Of a stretch of DNA of 64,000 nucleotides, positions 7,069 through 15,854 are shown piece after piece. This DNA comes from Streptomyces sp. NBC_00414 (GTDB lineage: Bacteria > Actinomycetota > Actinomycetes > Streptomycetales > Streptomycetaceae): contig NZ_CP107935.1 of NCBI RefSeq assembly GCF_036038375.1, positions 6,014,001 to 6,078,000 of the forward strand, given 5' to 3'. Below the pieces are notes generated by a model that saw nothing but the letters and a program-made list of their open reading frames with translations, had not been told where the DNA came from and did no database searches. The position numbers and the translations under genes are program-made. Position 1 is the stretch's first letter. Every line of letters begins with the position of its first letter.

Positions 7069-9063
7069 TCATCCCGCCGTACGCGGAATCCGCTTCTCCC
7101 AGGTGCGGTGGAAGATCACCTCGTCACCGTCCTTGCAGATCACTTCGTTCGAGGTGATGAAGTCCGCCTCGTCGCAGGTGATTTCGGAATGCGACTCGAC
7201 GCTCGCGTCCCAGGGCATTTCCGGTCGGTGCAGCCGGACGGACCAGTCGGACCGGGCGCGCGCCGACAACGGATCGGACTCATTGATCGTGTACGTCTCC
7301 AGCGCGTCCTCGGTGAATTCGAGCCCGTCCGGATAGACGCGTGTGCCGCCGTATCGCGGATCCACTTCGAGACGCCACTCACCCTTGGCGACATCGCGGA
7401 CCACGAGGCGCTCGGGGCGCGGATCGTCCAGCGTGGCGGGGAAGTTCACACCCAGCGGAGCCGACTGCTCCGGTTCCGCGAAGGCGATGGAGGGGTCCGA
7501 CTCCTGCGCGCGGAGCGGGAGTTCCAGGACGCTCCCCGACGGAGTGAGGGTGAAGCCCGCCTCCGAGCCCGGCTGGGGCCAGATCCACGGCCAGTACGCG
7601 GAGGAGACGGCGAGCCGGATGCGATGGCCGGGAGGGAAGGCGTGGCCGATGCCGTTCAGCTCGAAAAGCACCTCCTCCGTAGAGCCCGGTTCCCAGGGAA
7701 CCACCCGGTCACGGCCATGACGGGCTGTCAGGTTCAGGGCGCCTCGGGTGACGAGCGTCGAGGAGCCGTCGGGGGCCACGTCGCACAACCGGGCCACTAC
7801 TTGTCCACGTTCCGTCGGCGAGGTGAGTCTCAGGCGCACGCGCGGGCGGCCCAGTACCCAGATCTCCTGCGGGACCTCGAACTCGAAGCACACCGACCGC
7901 GCGTCCTCCTCCCGCTGGTCGGGCGGCAGGTCCGCCTCGTTGCCGAAGGGGAAGAAGCGGCCGGCTTCCAGCCCCGTGTGCTGAGGGGAGCGCACGATCA
8001 CGGGGGCGCCCTGGAGCGCGTACGGCACGTGGGCGACCAGGGGAGAGGGCCAGGCCCGGTCGCCGACCCAGCGGCCGGGCAGGGCCGGGTACACCGTCGC
8101 GGGAGGGTGCGAGTCGCTGACGTAGGAGCGCAGGAGCGGCTCGGACATCACGCCGGAGTCGGTGCCCTTCAGCCAGTGGTCCCACCAGCGCAGCGTCTCC
8201 TGGAGGAAGCCGATGGCCGGCCCCGGCGGCAGCCCCCGGTCGGGGTACTGGTGCGACCAGGGCCCGATCAGGCCCCGTACGCGGTCCGCCGGGAGGTGTT
8301 CCACGAGCCGCAGCACGGTGTCCCGGTACGGGTCGTGCCAGCCGCCGACCGCGAGCACGGCCGCGTGGATCGCCGAGTAGTCCTCGCACACGCTGCCGCG
8401 GCGCCACTGCTCGTCCCTCGTCTGGTGGGCGAGCCAGGTGTGCAGGAACGGATCGACGGACTCCAGTCGTTGCACCCACAGGTCGCGCCATGACTCGCCC
8501 GCGTACGCGGGATCGGGAGGGCGCGACACGAACGCGAGCATGGTCGCCGCCCACGCGTGCATGTCGACGGCGAGTACGGAACCACCCATGTAGTGCACGT
8601 CGTTGTCGTAGCGGTCGTCCGACGAGCAGACCGTGACGACCGCCTTGAGCGGCTCGGGCGCGAGGGACGCGATCTGGAGGGAGTTGAAGCCGCCCCAGGA
8701 GATGCCGAACATGCCGACCTTGCCGGAGCACCAGGGCTGTGCGGCGAGCCATTCGACGACCTCGACCCCGTCGGCCAGCTCCGTCGCCGAGTACTCGTCG
8801 CCCGGCAGTCCCTCGGAGTTGCCGTGCCCGCGGACGTCCACGCGTACGGAGGCGTAGCCGTGGCCCGCGTACCAGGGATGGCGCTGCCGGTCGCGCGGAG
8901 CGGTCCAGTCGGTCAGCCGGTACGGGAGGTATTCGAGCAGGGCCGGCACGGGTTCGCCGTAGAGGGGCCGCCACACGCGCGCGTAGAGCTTGGTTCCGTC
9001 CGTGAGGGGAACGCGGATGTCCTCGTGAAACGTCTCGCAGGGGAAGGACGTACGGATGCGCAT
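7069..9063 (-). CDS. CocE/NonD family serine hydrolase (X-Pro dipeptidyl-peptidase-like)
   Basis: A 664-residue cytosolic alpha/beta hydrolase of the cocaine esterase/glutaryl-acylase group. ATG 9063 is preferred because GAGGTG lies six bases upstream. An N-terminal domain carries DGTKLYARVWRP, then YASVRVDVRGHGNSEG around the oxyanion region and the nucleophile elbow MFGISWGGFNSLQ. A likely catalytic His is in GPWSHQYPDRG. The C-terminal half is the jelly-roll domain typical of this family, with blocks such as VLELPLRAQ. Substrates in the family are acyl or peptidyl-proline bonds. The next gene upstream, a POT peptide transporter, ends only 11 bases before it, which points to a role in using imported peptides. 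Confidence 0.9.
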   Translation of the reverse strand: MRIRTSFPCETFHEDIRVPLTDGTKLYARVWRPLYGEPVPALLEYLPYRLTDWTAPRDRQRHPWYAGHGYASVRVDVRGHGNSEGLPGDEYSATELADGVEVVEWLAAQPWCSGKVGMFGISWGGFNSLQIASLAPEPLKAVVTVCSSDDRYDNDVHYMGGSVLAVDMHAWAATMLAFVSRPPDPAYAGESWRDLWVQRLESVDPFLHTWLAHQTRDEQWRRGSVCEDYSAIHAAVLAVGGWHDPYRDTVLRLVEHLPADRVRGLIGPWSHQYPDRGLPPGPAIGFLQETLRWWDHWLKGTDSGVMSEPLLRSYVSDSHPPATVYPALPGRWVGDRAWPSPLVAHVPYALQGAPVIVRSPQHTGLEAGRFFPFGNEADLPPDQREEDARSVCFEFEVPQEIWVLGRPRVRLRLTSPTERGQVVARLCDVAPDGSSTLVTRGALNLTARHGRDRVVPWEPGSTEEVLFELNGIGHAFPPGHRIRLAVSSAYWPWIWPQPGSEAGFTLTPSGSVLELPLRAQESDPSIAFAEPEQSAPLGVNFPATLDDPRPERLVVRDVAKGEWRLEVDPRYGGTRVYPDGLEFTEDALETYTINESDPLSARARSDWSVRLHRPEMPWDASVESHSEITCDEADFITSNEVICKDGDEVIFHRTWEKRIPRTAG

Positions 9064-9073
9064 GGGTGTCACC

Positions 9074-10597
9074 TCAGTGGACGGGGTGCATCGTGCGGCG
9101 CAGCCAGGGCGCCGCGGCGATCACGAGCAGACCGGCGGCCACGGCGATCGCGCCGTTGACGCCGAAGTAGGCGGGCTTGGACACGTCGTCGTAGAACTTC
9201 ACGGTCTGGGCCTGGATGCCGTTGGCGAGGGCCAGGGAGAGGAACCAGAGGGACATCGTCTGGCTGGCGAAGGCCTTGGGGGCGAGCTTCGTGGTGGCCG
9301 ACATGCCGGAGGTCTCCAGGAGGATGTCGCCGAGCCCCAGCAGGAAGTACGAGCCGACGATCCACCACACGGACATCAGGTGGTCGTCGCCGTCGTGGCC
9401 GGAGGTCGGCAGCACCATCAGCAGGAACGACAGCCCGCCGAGCACCACACCGAACGCGATCTTGTTGGAGGCGTGCGGCTGGCGGTGCCCCATCCGCACC
9501 CACAGCGCGGCCACCACGGGGGCCAGCGCGACCTCGAAGGCGCCCAGGGCGGACGCGTACCAGCCGGCGGGGAAGTCGAAGCCGAGGATCGTCGTCTCGG
9601 CGTTCGACGCGGCCAGCAGGATCATCGTCGAGTACGCCTGGAAGAGGATGAAGTTGAAGACCGTGGACGCCAGGAACAGGACGATGTACGGGCGCAGCCG
9701 GCCCCGTTCCTCGGCAGTCACCCTCGGACTCCTGAACATCACCGTGAAGTAGACGACCGGCGCGATCACCGAGACCAGGGTGAGCAGGTCCACGAAGCGG
9801 TCCATGGTCAGCACCCCGGCGAGGGCCAGGAGGACCGCGAGAACCGCCACCGCCAGGAGGCCCAGGACGATCAGCCGGACCGCGCGGCGCATGGCCGCGG
9901 GCGGCAGCGCGAACTCGGCCGCCTGTCTGCGCCCGGCCAGGTGACGGCGGCCCGCGACGTACTGGACCAGGCCGAGGGTCATTCCGACGGCCGCCGCGGA
10001 GAAGCCCCAGTGCCAGCCCCGGTGGTCGCCCAGCCAGCCGGTGATCAGCGGGCCCGCGAAGGCGCCCGTGTTGATGGCCATGTAGTAGAGCGCGAAACCG
10101 GCGTCGCGGCGGTCGTCGTCGGTGCGGTAGAGCTTGCCGACCATGGTGGCGACGTTCGGCTTCAGCAGGCCCGTGCCGGCGCTGATCAGGCCGAGGCCGG
10201 CCCAGGTGGCCGCCGCGGTCGGCACCGCCATCGCGTAGTGGCCGCAGGCGATCAGGATCCCGCCCCACAGGACGGCCCGGTACGAGCCGAGGACGCGGTC
10301 GGCGAGCCAGCCGCCGGCCACCGAGACGAGGTAGACCAGCGTTCCGTACGCGGCCGACACGGAAGCCGCCGTTCCGGCGGACATGCCCATGCCTCCGTGG
10401 GCGACCGTGTCCGCGAAGTACAGGACGAGGATCGCCTGCATCCCCAGGAACGAGAAGCGCTCCCAGACCTCAAGCCCGGAGAGCGTGAGCAGGCCCCTGG
10501 GCTGGCCGAAGAAGGCGTGGTCGTCGGCGGGGCCGGGGGATTCGCCCCCGGGCTCCGGATCGGGTGCGGAACCGGTTTCGATCGCGCTGCGGGACAA
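9074..10597 (-). CDS. POT/PTR family proton-coupled oligopeptide transporter
   Basis: A 507-residue membrane transporter of the major facilitator superfamily that imports di- and tripeptides with protons. Many hydrophobic helices are visible. Family signatures are GMQAILVLYFADTVAHGG in helix 1-2 and ALYYMAINTGAFAGPLITG in helix 5. The start is TTG 10597: an in-frame TGA sits two codons upstream, and AGGAGGT lies 8-9 bases before the TTG. The same AGGAGGT is wholly contained in the 3' arm of a perfect hairpin, so translation is probably gated. The downstream CocE-type hydrolase follows after 11 bases, forming a transporter-hydrolase operon. Confidence 0.93.
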   Translation of the reverse strand: MSRSAIETGSAPDPEPGGESPGPADDHAFFGQPRGLLTLSGLEVWERFSFLGMQAILVLYFADTVAHGGMGMSAGTAASVSAAYGTLVYLVSVAGGWLADRVLGSYRAVLWGGILIACGHYAMAVPTAAATWAGLGLISAGTGLLKPNVATMVGKLYRTDDDRRDAGFALYYMAINTGAFAGPLITGWLGDHRGWHWGFSAAAVGMTLGLVQYVAGRRHLAGRRQAAEFALPPAAMRRAVRLIVLGLLAVAVLAVLLALAGVLTMDRFVDLLTLVSVIAPVVYFTVMFRSPRVTAEERGRLRPYIVLFLASTVFNFILFQAYSTMILLAASNAETTILGFDFPAGWYASALGAFEVALAPVVAALWVRMGHRQPHASNKIAFGVVLGGLSFLLMVLPTSGHDGDDHLMSVWWIVGSYFLLGLGDILLETSGMSATTKLAPKAFASQTMSLWFLSLALANGIQAQTVKFYDDVSKPAYFGVNGAIAVAAGLLVIAAAPWLRRTMHPVH

Positions 10598-10605
10598 GAT
10601 TCACC

Positions 10606-10637
10606 ACCTCCTGAAAAGCCAGCCTCTTTCAGGAGGT
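10606..10637 (-). promoter_or_regulatory. Hairpin sequestering the Shine-Dalgarno of the POT transporter gene
   Basis: In the minus-strand transcript ACCTCCTGAAA (10637-10627) and TTTCAGGAGGT (10616-10606) form a perfect 11-bp stem around a 10-base loop. The 3' arm ends in AGGAGGT, the ribosome site for the TTG start at 10597. The 5' arm is therefore an anti-SD element. This geometry blocks initiation when folded and is typical of RNA thermometers, riboswitch expression platforms and protein-gated leaders. No aptamer fold was recognised upstream. Confidence 0.75.
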
Positions 10638-10897
10638 ATCAGGCATATCGGCAGATCAAGAACATACCTTCCATGGTCCGATACCGCCCGGCCTGGTCGA
10701 AGGGGCAAATGGGATCAGGCGGAGCGTGTCCGGCAGGGCGGTGGCGGGTGACGGGCGGGCGCTCATCGTGATCGAAAGACGACCGGATACGCTGACTTGA
10801 GTGCCAGCAGCGACACATCGACAAACACCCGCAGCACACAGCACACCCAGAGCATCCAGAGACCGCCGTTGAGAGCGTCAGCAGACAGGAGACCCTC

Positions 10898-11908
10898 GTG
10901 ACCGTCGTCGGGCCGTTCGGGCTGAGCGTGCGGGACCAGGCTCTCGAAGCCGATGTCCAGGCCGGATTGGCGGCTGTCGAGGAGGGACTGCTCGAAGCCA
11001 CCAAGAGCGAGGTCCCGTTCATCACGGAAGCCGCGCAGCACCTCGTGCGTGCGGGCGGCAAGCGGTTCCGGCCGCTGCTCGTGATGCTCGCCGCCCAGTT
11101 CGGTGATCCGTACGCGCCGGGCATCGTGCCCTCGGCGGTCGTCGTCGAGCTGACCCACCTCGCCACGCTGTACCACGACGACGTGATGGACGAGGCGGAC
11201 GTGCGCCGCGGAGTGCCGAGCGCCAACAGCCGCTGGGACAACTCGGTCGCGGTCCTCACCGGCGACTTCCTCTTCGCGCGGGCCTCGCACATCCTGGCCG
11301 ATCTGGGCCCCGAGGCCGTCCGCGTCCAGGCGGAGGCGTTCGAGAGGCTGGTCACCGGCCAGATCCTGGAGACGGCCGGACCGCGCGACGGACGCGACCC
11401 GGTCGACCACTACATGGACGTGCTCGGCGGCAAGACCGGCTCGCTGATCGCCGTGGCGGGACGGTTCGGCGCGATGATGTCGGGCGCCGACGAGACGGTC
11501 GTCGACGTACTGACGCAGTACGGAGAGCGGCTCGGCGTCGCCTTCCAGCTCGCCGACGACGTGCTGGACATCGCGAGCGACTCGCGCGAGTCCGGCAAGA
11601 CGCCGGGCACCGATCTGCGCGAGGGCATTCCGACGATGCCGGTCCTGCGGCTGCACGAGCGCGTCGAGCGGCTGGGGCTCGCCGAGGACATCGCCCTGTC
11701 CGAGCTGCTCGCGTCGGACCTCACGGACGACGCACGGCACGCGGAGGCGCTGGCCAGGCTGCGCGTCCACCCCGCGCTGGACCAGGCCCGCCGCGACACC
11801 GTGCGGTACGCGGAGGACGCCCGCGCCACGCTGGCACCGCTCCCGGAGTGCGACGCGAAGGCGGCTCTGGTGGAGCTGTGCGACGCGGTGGTGCACCGGG
11901 CGGGCTGA
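10898..11908 (+). CDS. Polyprenyl diphosphate synthase (long-chain trans-isoprenyl)
   Basis: A 336-residue all-alpha prenyltransferase that adds isopentenyl diphosphate units to an allylic primer, most likely making the menaquinone side chain. GTG 10898 follows AGGAG seven bases upstream. The first aspartate-rich motif is LYHDDVMDEADVRRG near residue 90 and the second is FQLADDVLDIASD near 220. KRFRPLLVMLAA and LTGDFLFARA are also conserved. Length and motif spacing match heptaprenyl/octaprenyl-type synthases; the chain length cannot be read directly. It is transcribed alone, divergent from the POT gene. Its position close to complex I genes is the usual Streptomyces arrangement and fits quinone supply to respiration. 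Confidence 0.93.
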   Translation: MTVVGPFGLSVRDQALEADVQAGLAAVEEGLLEATKSEVPFITEAAQHLVRAGGKRFRPLLVMLAAQFGDPYAPGIVPSAVVVELTHLATLYHDDVMDEADVRRGVPSANSRWDNSVAVLTGDFLFARASHILADLGPEAVRVQAEAFERLVTGQILETAGPRDGRDPVDHYMDVLGGKTGSLIAVAGRFGAMMSGADETVVDVLTQYGERLGVAFQLADDVLDIASDSRESGKTPGTDLREGIPTMPVLRLHERVERLGLAEDIALSELLASDLTDDARHAEALARLRVHPALDQARRDTVRYAEDARATLAPLPECDAKAALVELCDAVVHRAG

Positions 11909-11968
11909 CCCGCGCGTCCCTTTTCGCCCTCAAGATCCCCTCTGGTGTGTGATGCAGGTCACATACTT

Positions 11969-11994
11969 GGAATGAGTCCAGTCTGAGATCTGTT
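11969..11994 (+). promoter_or_regulatory. SigR-like promoter candidate upstream of the CHRD gene
   Basis: GGAAT (11969-11973) and GTT (11992-11994) are separated by exactly 18 bases, the spacing of the GGGAAT-N18-GTT consensus used by SigR, the thiol-stress ECF sigma factor of Streptomyces. It would start a transcript roughly 55 bases before the CHRD gene. The motif is short, so chance occurrence is possible. Confidence 0.35.
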
Positions 11995-12057
11995 CCGTAG
12001 TCCAGTACAGAAGCTGGCGCAGGGGGCGTCAGCGGTACTACGGGGAGAAAAAGAATC

Positions 12058-13083
12058 ATGGGGACGATCGTTACGTTCGCACAGCGCCGTAAGAGCCTCG
12101 TCATGACCGGTGTCGCGGTGGCCGCCGCGGCAGGTGTCGCCGCCGCCGTCATCCCCGCTGTCGCCGACAGCGGCGGCTCCGGCACGAGTTCGAGCACGGG
12201 CGCGGACCACTCGGGGCACGGCGACCAGTCCATCCAGGTACAGAGCGGCACGGCCGCCGGCGGCACGGGCGGCACCATCCTCGCCGCCAGCCTGAACGGC
12301 GCGAACGAGGTACCGGTGCAGGGCGGCCCCGCGGTCGGCGACAAGGACGGCGCGGCCCTCGAATTCGTCAGGGTCAAGGGCGACAAGGTGTCCGTCGCGG
12401 TCAAGTGGCGGGGCACCGGCAAGCCGGTCATGCTCCACATCCACCAGGGCGCCAAGGGAGTCAACGGCGGCGTCAAGGTCGACTTCACCAAGCTGCTGGA
12501 CGACGCCCGGGGCCGCACGGTCACCGGCACGGTCAAGGTGAAGGACGCCACCCTGCTCGGGAAGCTGAAGGCCGACCCGGGCAGCTTCTACGCCAACCTG
12601 CACACCGCCGAGTTCCCTGGCGGAGCCGTCCGGGGGCAGCTCCACAAGGTCACCACCGACTTCGACTTCCGGCAGGCGCTGCACAACTTCCAGGCCTCGG
12701 TCGTCAAGGGCAAGCAGATCTACGAGTGCAAGAAGGCGGCCGACGGCACCACGGCCTTCGCTCAGCGTGATGTGAGCGCCCTGCTGGGCGGCCCCATCGC
12801 CCACTCGTTCGTGAAGCCCAACTCGGGCACTCCGCAGTGGATCGCCGCCGACCGCAGCGCGGTGACCGGTGCGGTGATCTCCAAGACGCCGAACGGCGAC
12901 AAGAACATCCCCGAACTGGACCTCAGGGCCACGCAGTCCGGCAAGCACCGGGGCCTGCTCGCGGGCACCGCGGAGATCCTGCGCCTGAACACCGTGGGCG
13001 GGGTGGCTCCGGCCGGCTCCTGCAAGGTGGGCAAGATCGTGGGAGTGCCGTACGGGGCGGACTACGTCTTCGTGAACCGGTAG
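12058..13083 (+). CDS. Membrane-exported CHRD and DUF3455 two-domain protein
   Basis: A 341-residue envelope protein starting at ATG 12058 behind GGGGAG. Residues 15-40 form a hydrophobic export segment (VMTGVAVAAAAGVAAAVIPA) followed by a Ser/Gly-rich linker. A CHRD domain runs from about 75 to 195 (SLNGANEVPVQGG, VMLHIHQGAKG, FYANLHTAEFPGGAVRGQL). A DUF3455-like domain follows from about 200 to the end (IYECKKAADGTTAFAQRDV, HSFVKPNSGTPQW, GSCKVGKIVGVPYGADYVF). CHRD domains are extracellular modules of unknown biochemical function first noted in chordin; DUF3455 has no assigned role. No partner genes are adjacent. A SigR-like motif lies upstream. Confidence 0.85.
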   Translation: MGTIVTFAQRRKSLVMTGVAVAAAAGVAAAVIPAVADSGGSGTSSSTGADHSGHGDQSIQVQSGTAAGGTGGTILAASLNGANEVPVQGGPAVGDKDGAALEFVRVKGDKVSVAVKWRGTGKPVMLHIHQGAKGVNGGVKVDFTKLLDDARGRTVTGTVKVKDATLLGKLKADPGSFYANLHTAEFPGGAVRGQLHKVTTDFDFRQALHNFQASVVKGKQIYECKKAADGTTAFAQRDVSALLGGPIAHSFVKPNSGTPQWIAADRSAVTGAVISKTPNGDKNIPELDLRATQSGKHRGLLAGTAEILRLNTVGGVAPAGSCKVGKIVGVPYGADYVFVNR

Positions 13084-13109
13084 ATCCTTCTCGTGAACCG
13101 GTAGATCCT
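13070..13109. repeat. 21-bp tandem duplication across the CHRD stop codon
   Basis: The 19 bases at 13070-13088, which include the last codons and TAG stop of the CHRD gene, recur exactly at 13091-13109. The period is 21 bp, so a slippage event would have copied the stop region in frame, leaving a vestigial second stop. Confidence 0.8.
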
Positions 13110-13199
13110 CTTCGGTTCCGGCCGACCGGTGGGCCCCTGCTGATCCACACCGTTCCACGCGGTCCGGAAGGGGTTTCACCGCGCATGGGCGTGCAACAC

Positions 13200-13249
13200 G
13201 GACGGCGTCTCTCCTGTTCGACCCCTACGGGTCGGGAGAGGCGCCGTCC
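13200..13249. terminator. Long stem-loop, probable terminator after the CHRD gene
   Basis: GGACGGCGTCTCTCC at 13200-13214 pairs with GGGAGAGGCGCCGTCC at 13234-13249 with one mismatch, and an inner GACCC/GGGTC stem (13220-13233) extends it. No U tract follows. It lies about 115 bases beyond the CHRD stop and 175 bases before the LolA-like gene. The rest of the 13084-13423 gap holds no recognisable gene. Confidence 0.6.
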
Positions 13250-13423
13250 ACCCATGTCATACCCCAGGTGTACGCGGAGTTGGCTCCGAGGTCTGACGCT
13301 TTCCGGCGGCCGGTTTGGTCAGATGGGACACACCACTTCACAGGAGTTCGGGTGACAATGGCGGCCAGGGGTGGACGAGTGCGAGGACGGTAAGCCGCCG
13401 CCGACGACGGAGGTAGGGCACAC

Positions 13424-14689
13424 ATGGCACCGTACGAATCCGACGACAGCTCGACCGGGGACGAGGCCGACGACATGCGCGCCGGCCGGCGCAAAGCGAC
13501 GCGGTACGTCGTTCCCGTGGCGGTGGTGGGGGTGGCGGCGGCGACCATCGGGCTGGTCCCGGCGTTCGCGGGCTCCGGCGACCCCGACCTGCCGGACGTC
13601 ACCGCCCAGCAGCTCATAGAGAAGATCGCCGCTTCGGACGTGCAGCAGCTGTCCGGCACGGTGAAGATCAGCACGGACCTCGGCCTGCCGAACCTCGGCG
13701 GCCTGGAGAGCAGCCTCGGCGGTGTCGCGGGCGGCGGACGCGACGGCTCGGGCTCGTCCGCGGACCCGTCGTCCAAGCTGCTGGAACTGGCGTCCGGTAC
13801 GCACACACTGCGGGTCGCGTCCGACGGAGAGGGCAAGCAGAAGCTGTCGCTCCTCGACAAGGCCGCCGAGTACAGCGTGATCCACAACGGCGACGAGGTG
13901 TGGGCGTACGACAGCAAGTCGAACGAGGCGTACCACATGAAGGACGCCTCCTCCGGCTCCGCCGGGAAGGGCGAGAAGGGGACTAAGGACAGGTCCGAGG
14001 ACGTGCCGGCCACGCCCAAGGAGCTGGCCGAGGAGGCGCTGAAGGCATCGGACGACACGACGTCCGTGACCGTCGACGGTACGGCGCAGGTCGCCGGGCG
14101 GGACGCCTACAAGCTGCTGATCAAGCCGAAGCAGTCCGGTTCGACGGTCGGCGCGATCTCCATCGCCGTGGACGCGAAGACCGGTCTGCCGCTGAAGTTC
14201 ACGCTCACCCCGGCGAGCGGCGGCGCGGCCGTCGTCGACGCGGGCTTCACCGAGGTCGAGTTCGCCAAGCCGGCCGCGTCCACCTTCGACTTCAGCCCGC
14301 CCAAGGGCGCGAAGGTCACCGAGGGCGACGAGCTGAAGGCCGACGGCCCGGCGGCCAAGGAGCACAAGGGAGACAAGGGAGACAGGGGACGTCCCGGGGA
14401 CGGCGAGGACCTGGGCAAGGAGTTCCAGGGCCTGAACGTCATCGGTGAGGGCTGGAGCTCCATCGCCCGGTTCGACACCGGCGGCGAGGGCCTGCCCTCC
14501 GAGGGGGCCGGCGGCGGCGACGCGGGCCGGTTCCTGGACTCGCTGGGCGACCACGTGAGCGGCAAGTTCGGCTCGGGCACGGTCTTCTCGACCCGCCTGG
14601 TCAACGCGCTGATCACGGACGACGGCAAGGTCTACGCGGGTGCGGTCACCAAGGACGCGCTGGTGAAGGCGGCCAACGCGGCGAACTAG
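13424..14689 (+). CDS. Membrane-anchored LolA/DUF2092-like lipoprotein-carrier-fold protein
   Basis: A 421-residue protein from ATG 13424. Residues 1-30 are acidic then basic and cytoplasmic; 28-48 (YVVPVAVVGVAAATIGLVPA) form one signal-anchor helix. The extracellular part opens LPDVTAQQLIEKIAASDVQQLSG, the beginning of the LolA/LppX/MucB half-barrel fold. Motifs such as HTLRVASDGEGKQKLSLL and VIHNGDEVWAYDSKSNEAYH are typical of actinobacterial 'outer membrane lipoprotein carrier' homologues. A Gly/Glu/Lys-rich insertion lies near residue 310. In an organism without an outer membrane the function is unknown; lipid or hydrophobic ligand binding is the usual guess. The ABC exporter genes begin 60 bases downstream, so export with that transporter is plausible. 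Confidence 0.85.
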   Translation: MAPYESDDSSTGDEADDMRAGRRKATRYVVPVAVVGVAAATIGLVPAFAGSGDPDLPDVTAQQLIEKIAASDVQQLSGTVKISTDLGLPNLGGLESSLGGVAGGGRDGSGSSADPSSKLLELASGTHTLRVASDGEGKQKLSLLDKAAEYSVIHNGDEVWAYDSKSNEAYHMKDASSGSAGKGEKGTKDRSEDVPATPKELAEEALKASDDTTSVTVDGTAQVAGRDAYKLLIKPKQSGSTVGAISIAVDAKTGLPLKFTLTPASGGAAVVDAGFTEVEFAKPAASTFDFSPPKGAKVTEGDELKADGPAAKEHKGDKGDRGRPGDGEDLGKEFQGLNVIGEGWSSIARFDTGGEGLPSEGAGGGDAGRFLDSLGDHVSGKFGSGTVFSTRLVNALITDDGKVYAGAVTKDALVKAANAAN

Positions 14690-14750
14690 GTCCCGTCGGC
14701 CCCCTGCGAGCGGGGTTCCCCGTCGAGGGCGAGGCGAAGTGAGGGAGTCG

Positions 14751-15854
14751 ATGGCGGAACTGTCCACCGCGGACGGGGGCACGGAGGGTTCGGGCGGCAC
14801 GGCGGGTTCGGGCGGCCCGGCCGCGGACGCGAAGGCGACCGCGGACCGGGGCGCCGTCGCGGGCACGGACGACCGCGTGGCCGCGAGCGACCCGGGCGAC
14901 ACCGTGGACGCACGCGACACGGGTGACACCGTGATCGCCACCCGCGCCCTCACCAAGCGCTACCGCGGTGGACAGCTCGCCGTCGACGGTCTCGACCTGG
15001 CCGTCCCGGCGGGCAGCGTCTTCGGCTTCCTCGGACCGAACGGCTCCGGGAAGACGACCACCATCAGAATGCTGATGGGCCTGATCGAGCCGACCTCCGG
15101 CGCGGCCCGCGTCCTGGGCCGGCCCATGCCACGCGCCACGCGTACCGTCCTGCCGCACGTGGGCGCGCTCATCGAGGGCCCGGCCCTCTACGGCTTCCTC
15201 TCCGGCCGCGACAATCTCCTGCGGTACGACTCCGCCGACCCGGCCGCCGACCCGCGTACCCGGCGTGCGCGCGTGGCGACCGCGCTCGACCGGGTGGGGC
15301 TGACGGCCGCGGCGGGCAAGAAGGCGAAGGCCTACTCGCTGGGGATGAAGCAGCGGCTCGGGCTCGCGGCGGCGCTGCTGCAGCCCCGGAAGCTGCTCGT
15401 GCTGGACGAGCCGACCAACGGACTCGACCCGCAGGGGATGCGTGAGATCCGCGCCCTCGTCCGTGAGCTGGCCTCGGACGGCACGACGGTGTTCCTCTCC
15501 TCGCATCTGCTCGACGAGATCGAGCAGGTCTGCACGCACGCCGCGGTGATGGCGCAGGGCCGGCTGATCAGCCAGGGCCCGGTGGCCGAGCTGGCGACGG
15601 GCGCGCGCAGCCGGCTCGTCGTGACCACACCCGACCCGGGCGACGCGGCCCGGGTGCTCAAGGAACAGGGCATGAGCGATGTCGTGGTCGCCGAGCACCG
15701 GGTGAGCGCCGACCCGCCGGACCGCGACCTCGCCGAGGTGAACGCGGCACTGGTGACGGCCGGCGTCCGCGTCCGTGGCTTCGGGATCGAGCGGGCCTCG
15801 CTGGAGGACGCGTTCGTGGCGCTCACGGGAGAGGGATTCGATGTCGCGGGCTGA
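14751..15854 (+). CDS. ABC transporter ATP-binding protein (ABC-2 exporter type)
   Basis: A 367-residue nucleotide-binding subunit. ATG 14751 follows GAGGGAG and is preferred over the GTG at 14739. An unusual 60-residue Gly/Asp/Ala-rich N-terminal extension precedes the domain. Walker A is GPNGSGKTTT, the signature YSLGMKQRLGLAAALL, Walker B LLVLDEPTNGLDPQG and the switch His is in LSSHLLDE. The order and spacing match CcmA/DrrA-type exporters. The last 14 bases overlap the permease gene, so the two subunits are translationally coupled. Substrate unknown; the LolA-like gene just upstream may be functionally linked. Confidence 0.95.
   Translation: MAELSTADGGTEGSGGTAGSGGPAADAKATADRGAVAGTDDRVAASDPGDTVDARDTGDTVIATRALTKRYRGGQLAVDGLDLAVPAGSVFGFLGPNGSGKTTTIRMLMGLIEPTSGAARVLGRPMPRATRTVLPHVGALIEGPALYGFLSGRDNLLRYDSADPAADPRTRRARVATALDRVGLTAAAGKKAKAYSLGMKQRLGLAAALLQPRKLLVLDEPTNGLDPQGMREIRALVRELASDGTTVFLSSHLLDEIEQVCTHAAVMAQGRLISQGPVAELATGARSRLVVTTPDPGDAARVLKEQGMSDVVVAEHRVSADPPDRDLAEVNAALVTAGVRVRGFGIERASLEDAFVALTGEGFDVAG

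Noticed and set aside
13424..14689. Outer-membrane lipoprotein trafficking function for the LolA-like protein
   Set aside because: The organism is Gram-positive and has no LolCDE/LolB partners in view; only the fold resemblance is retained in the call.
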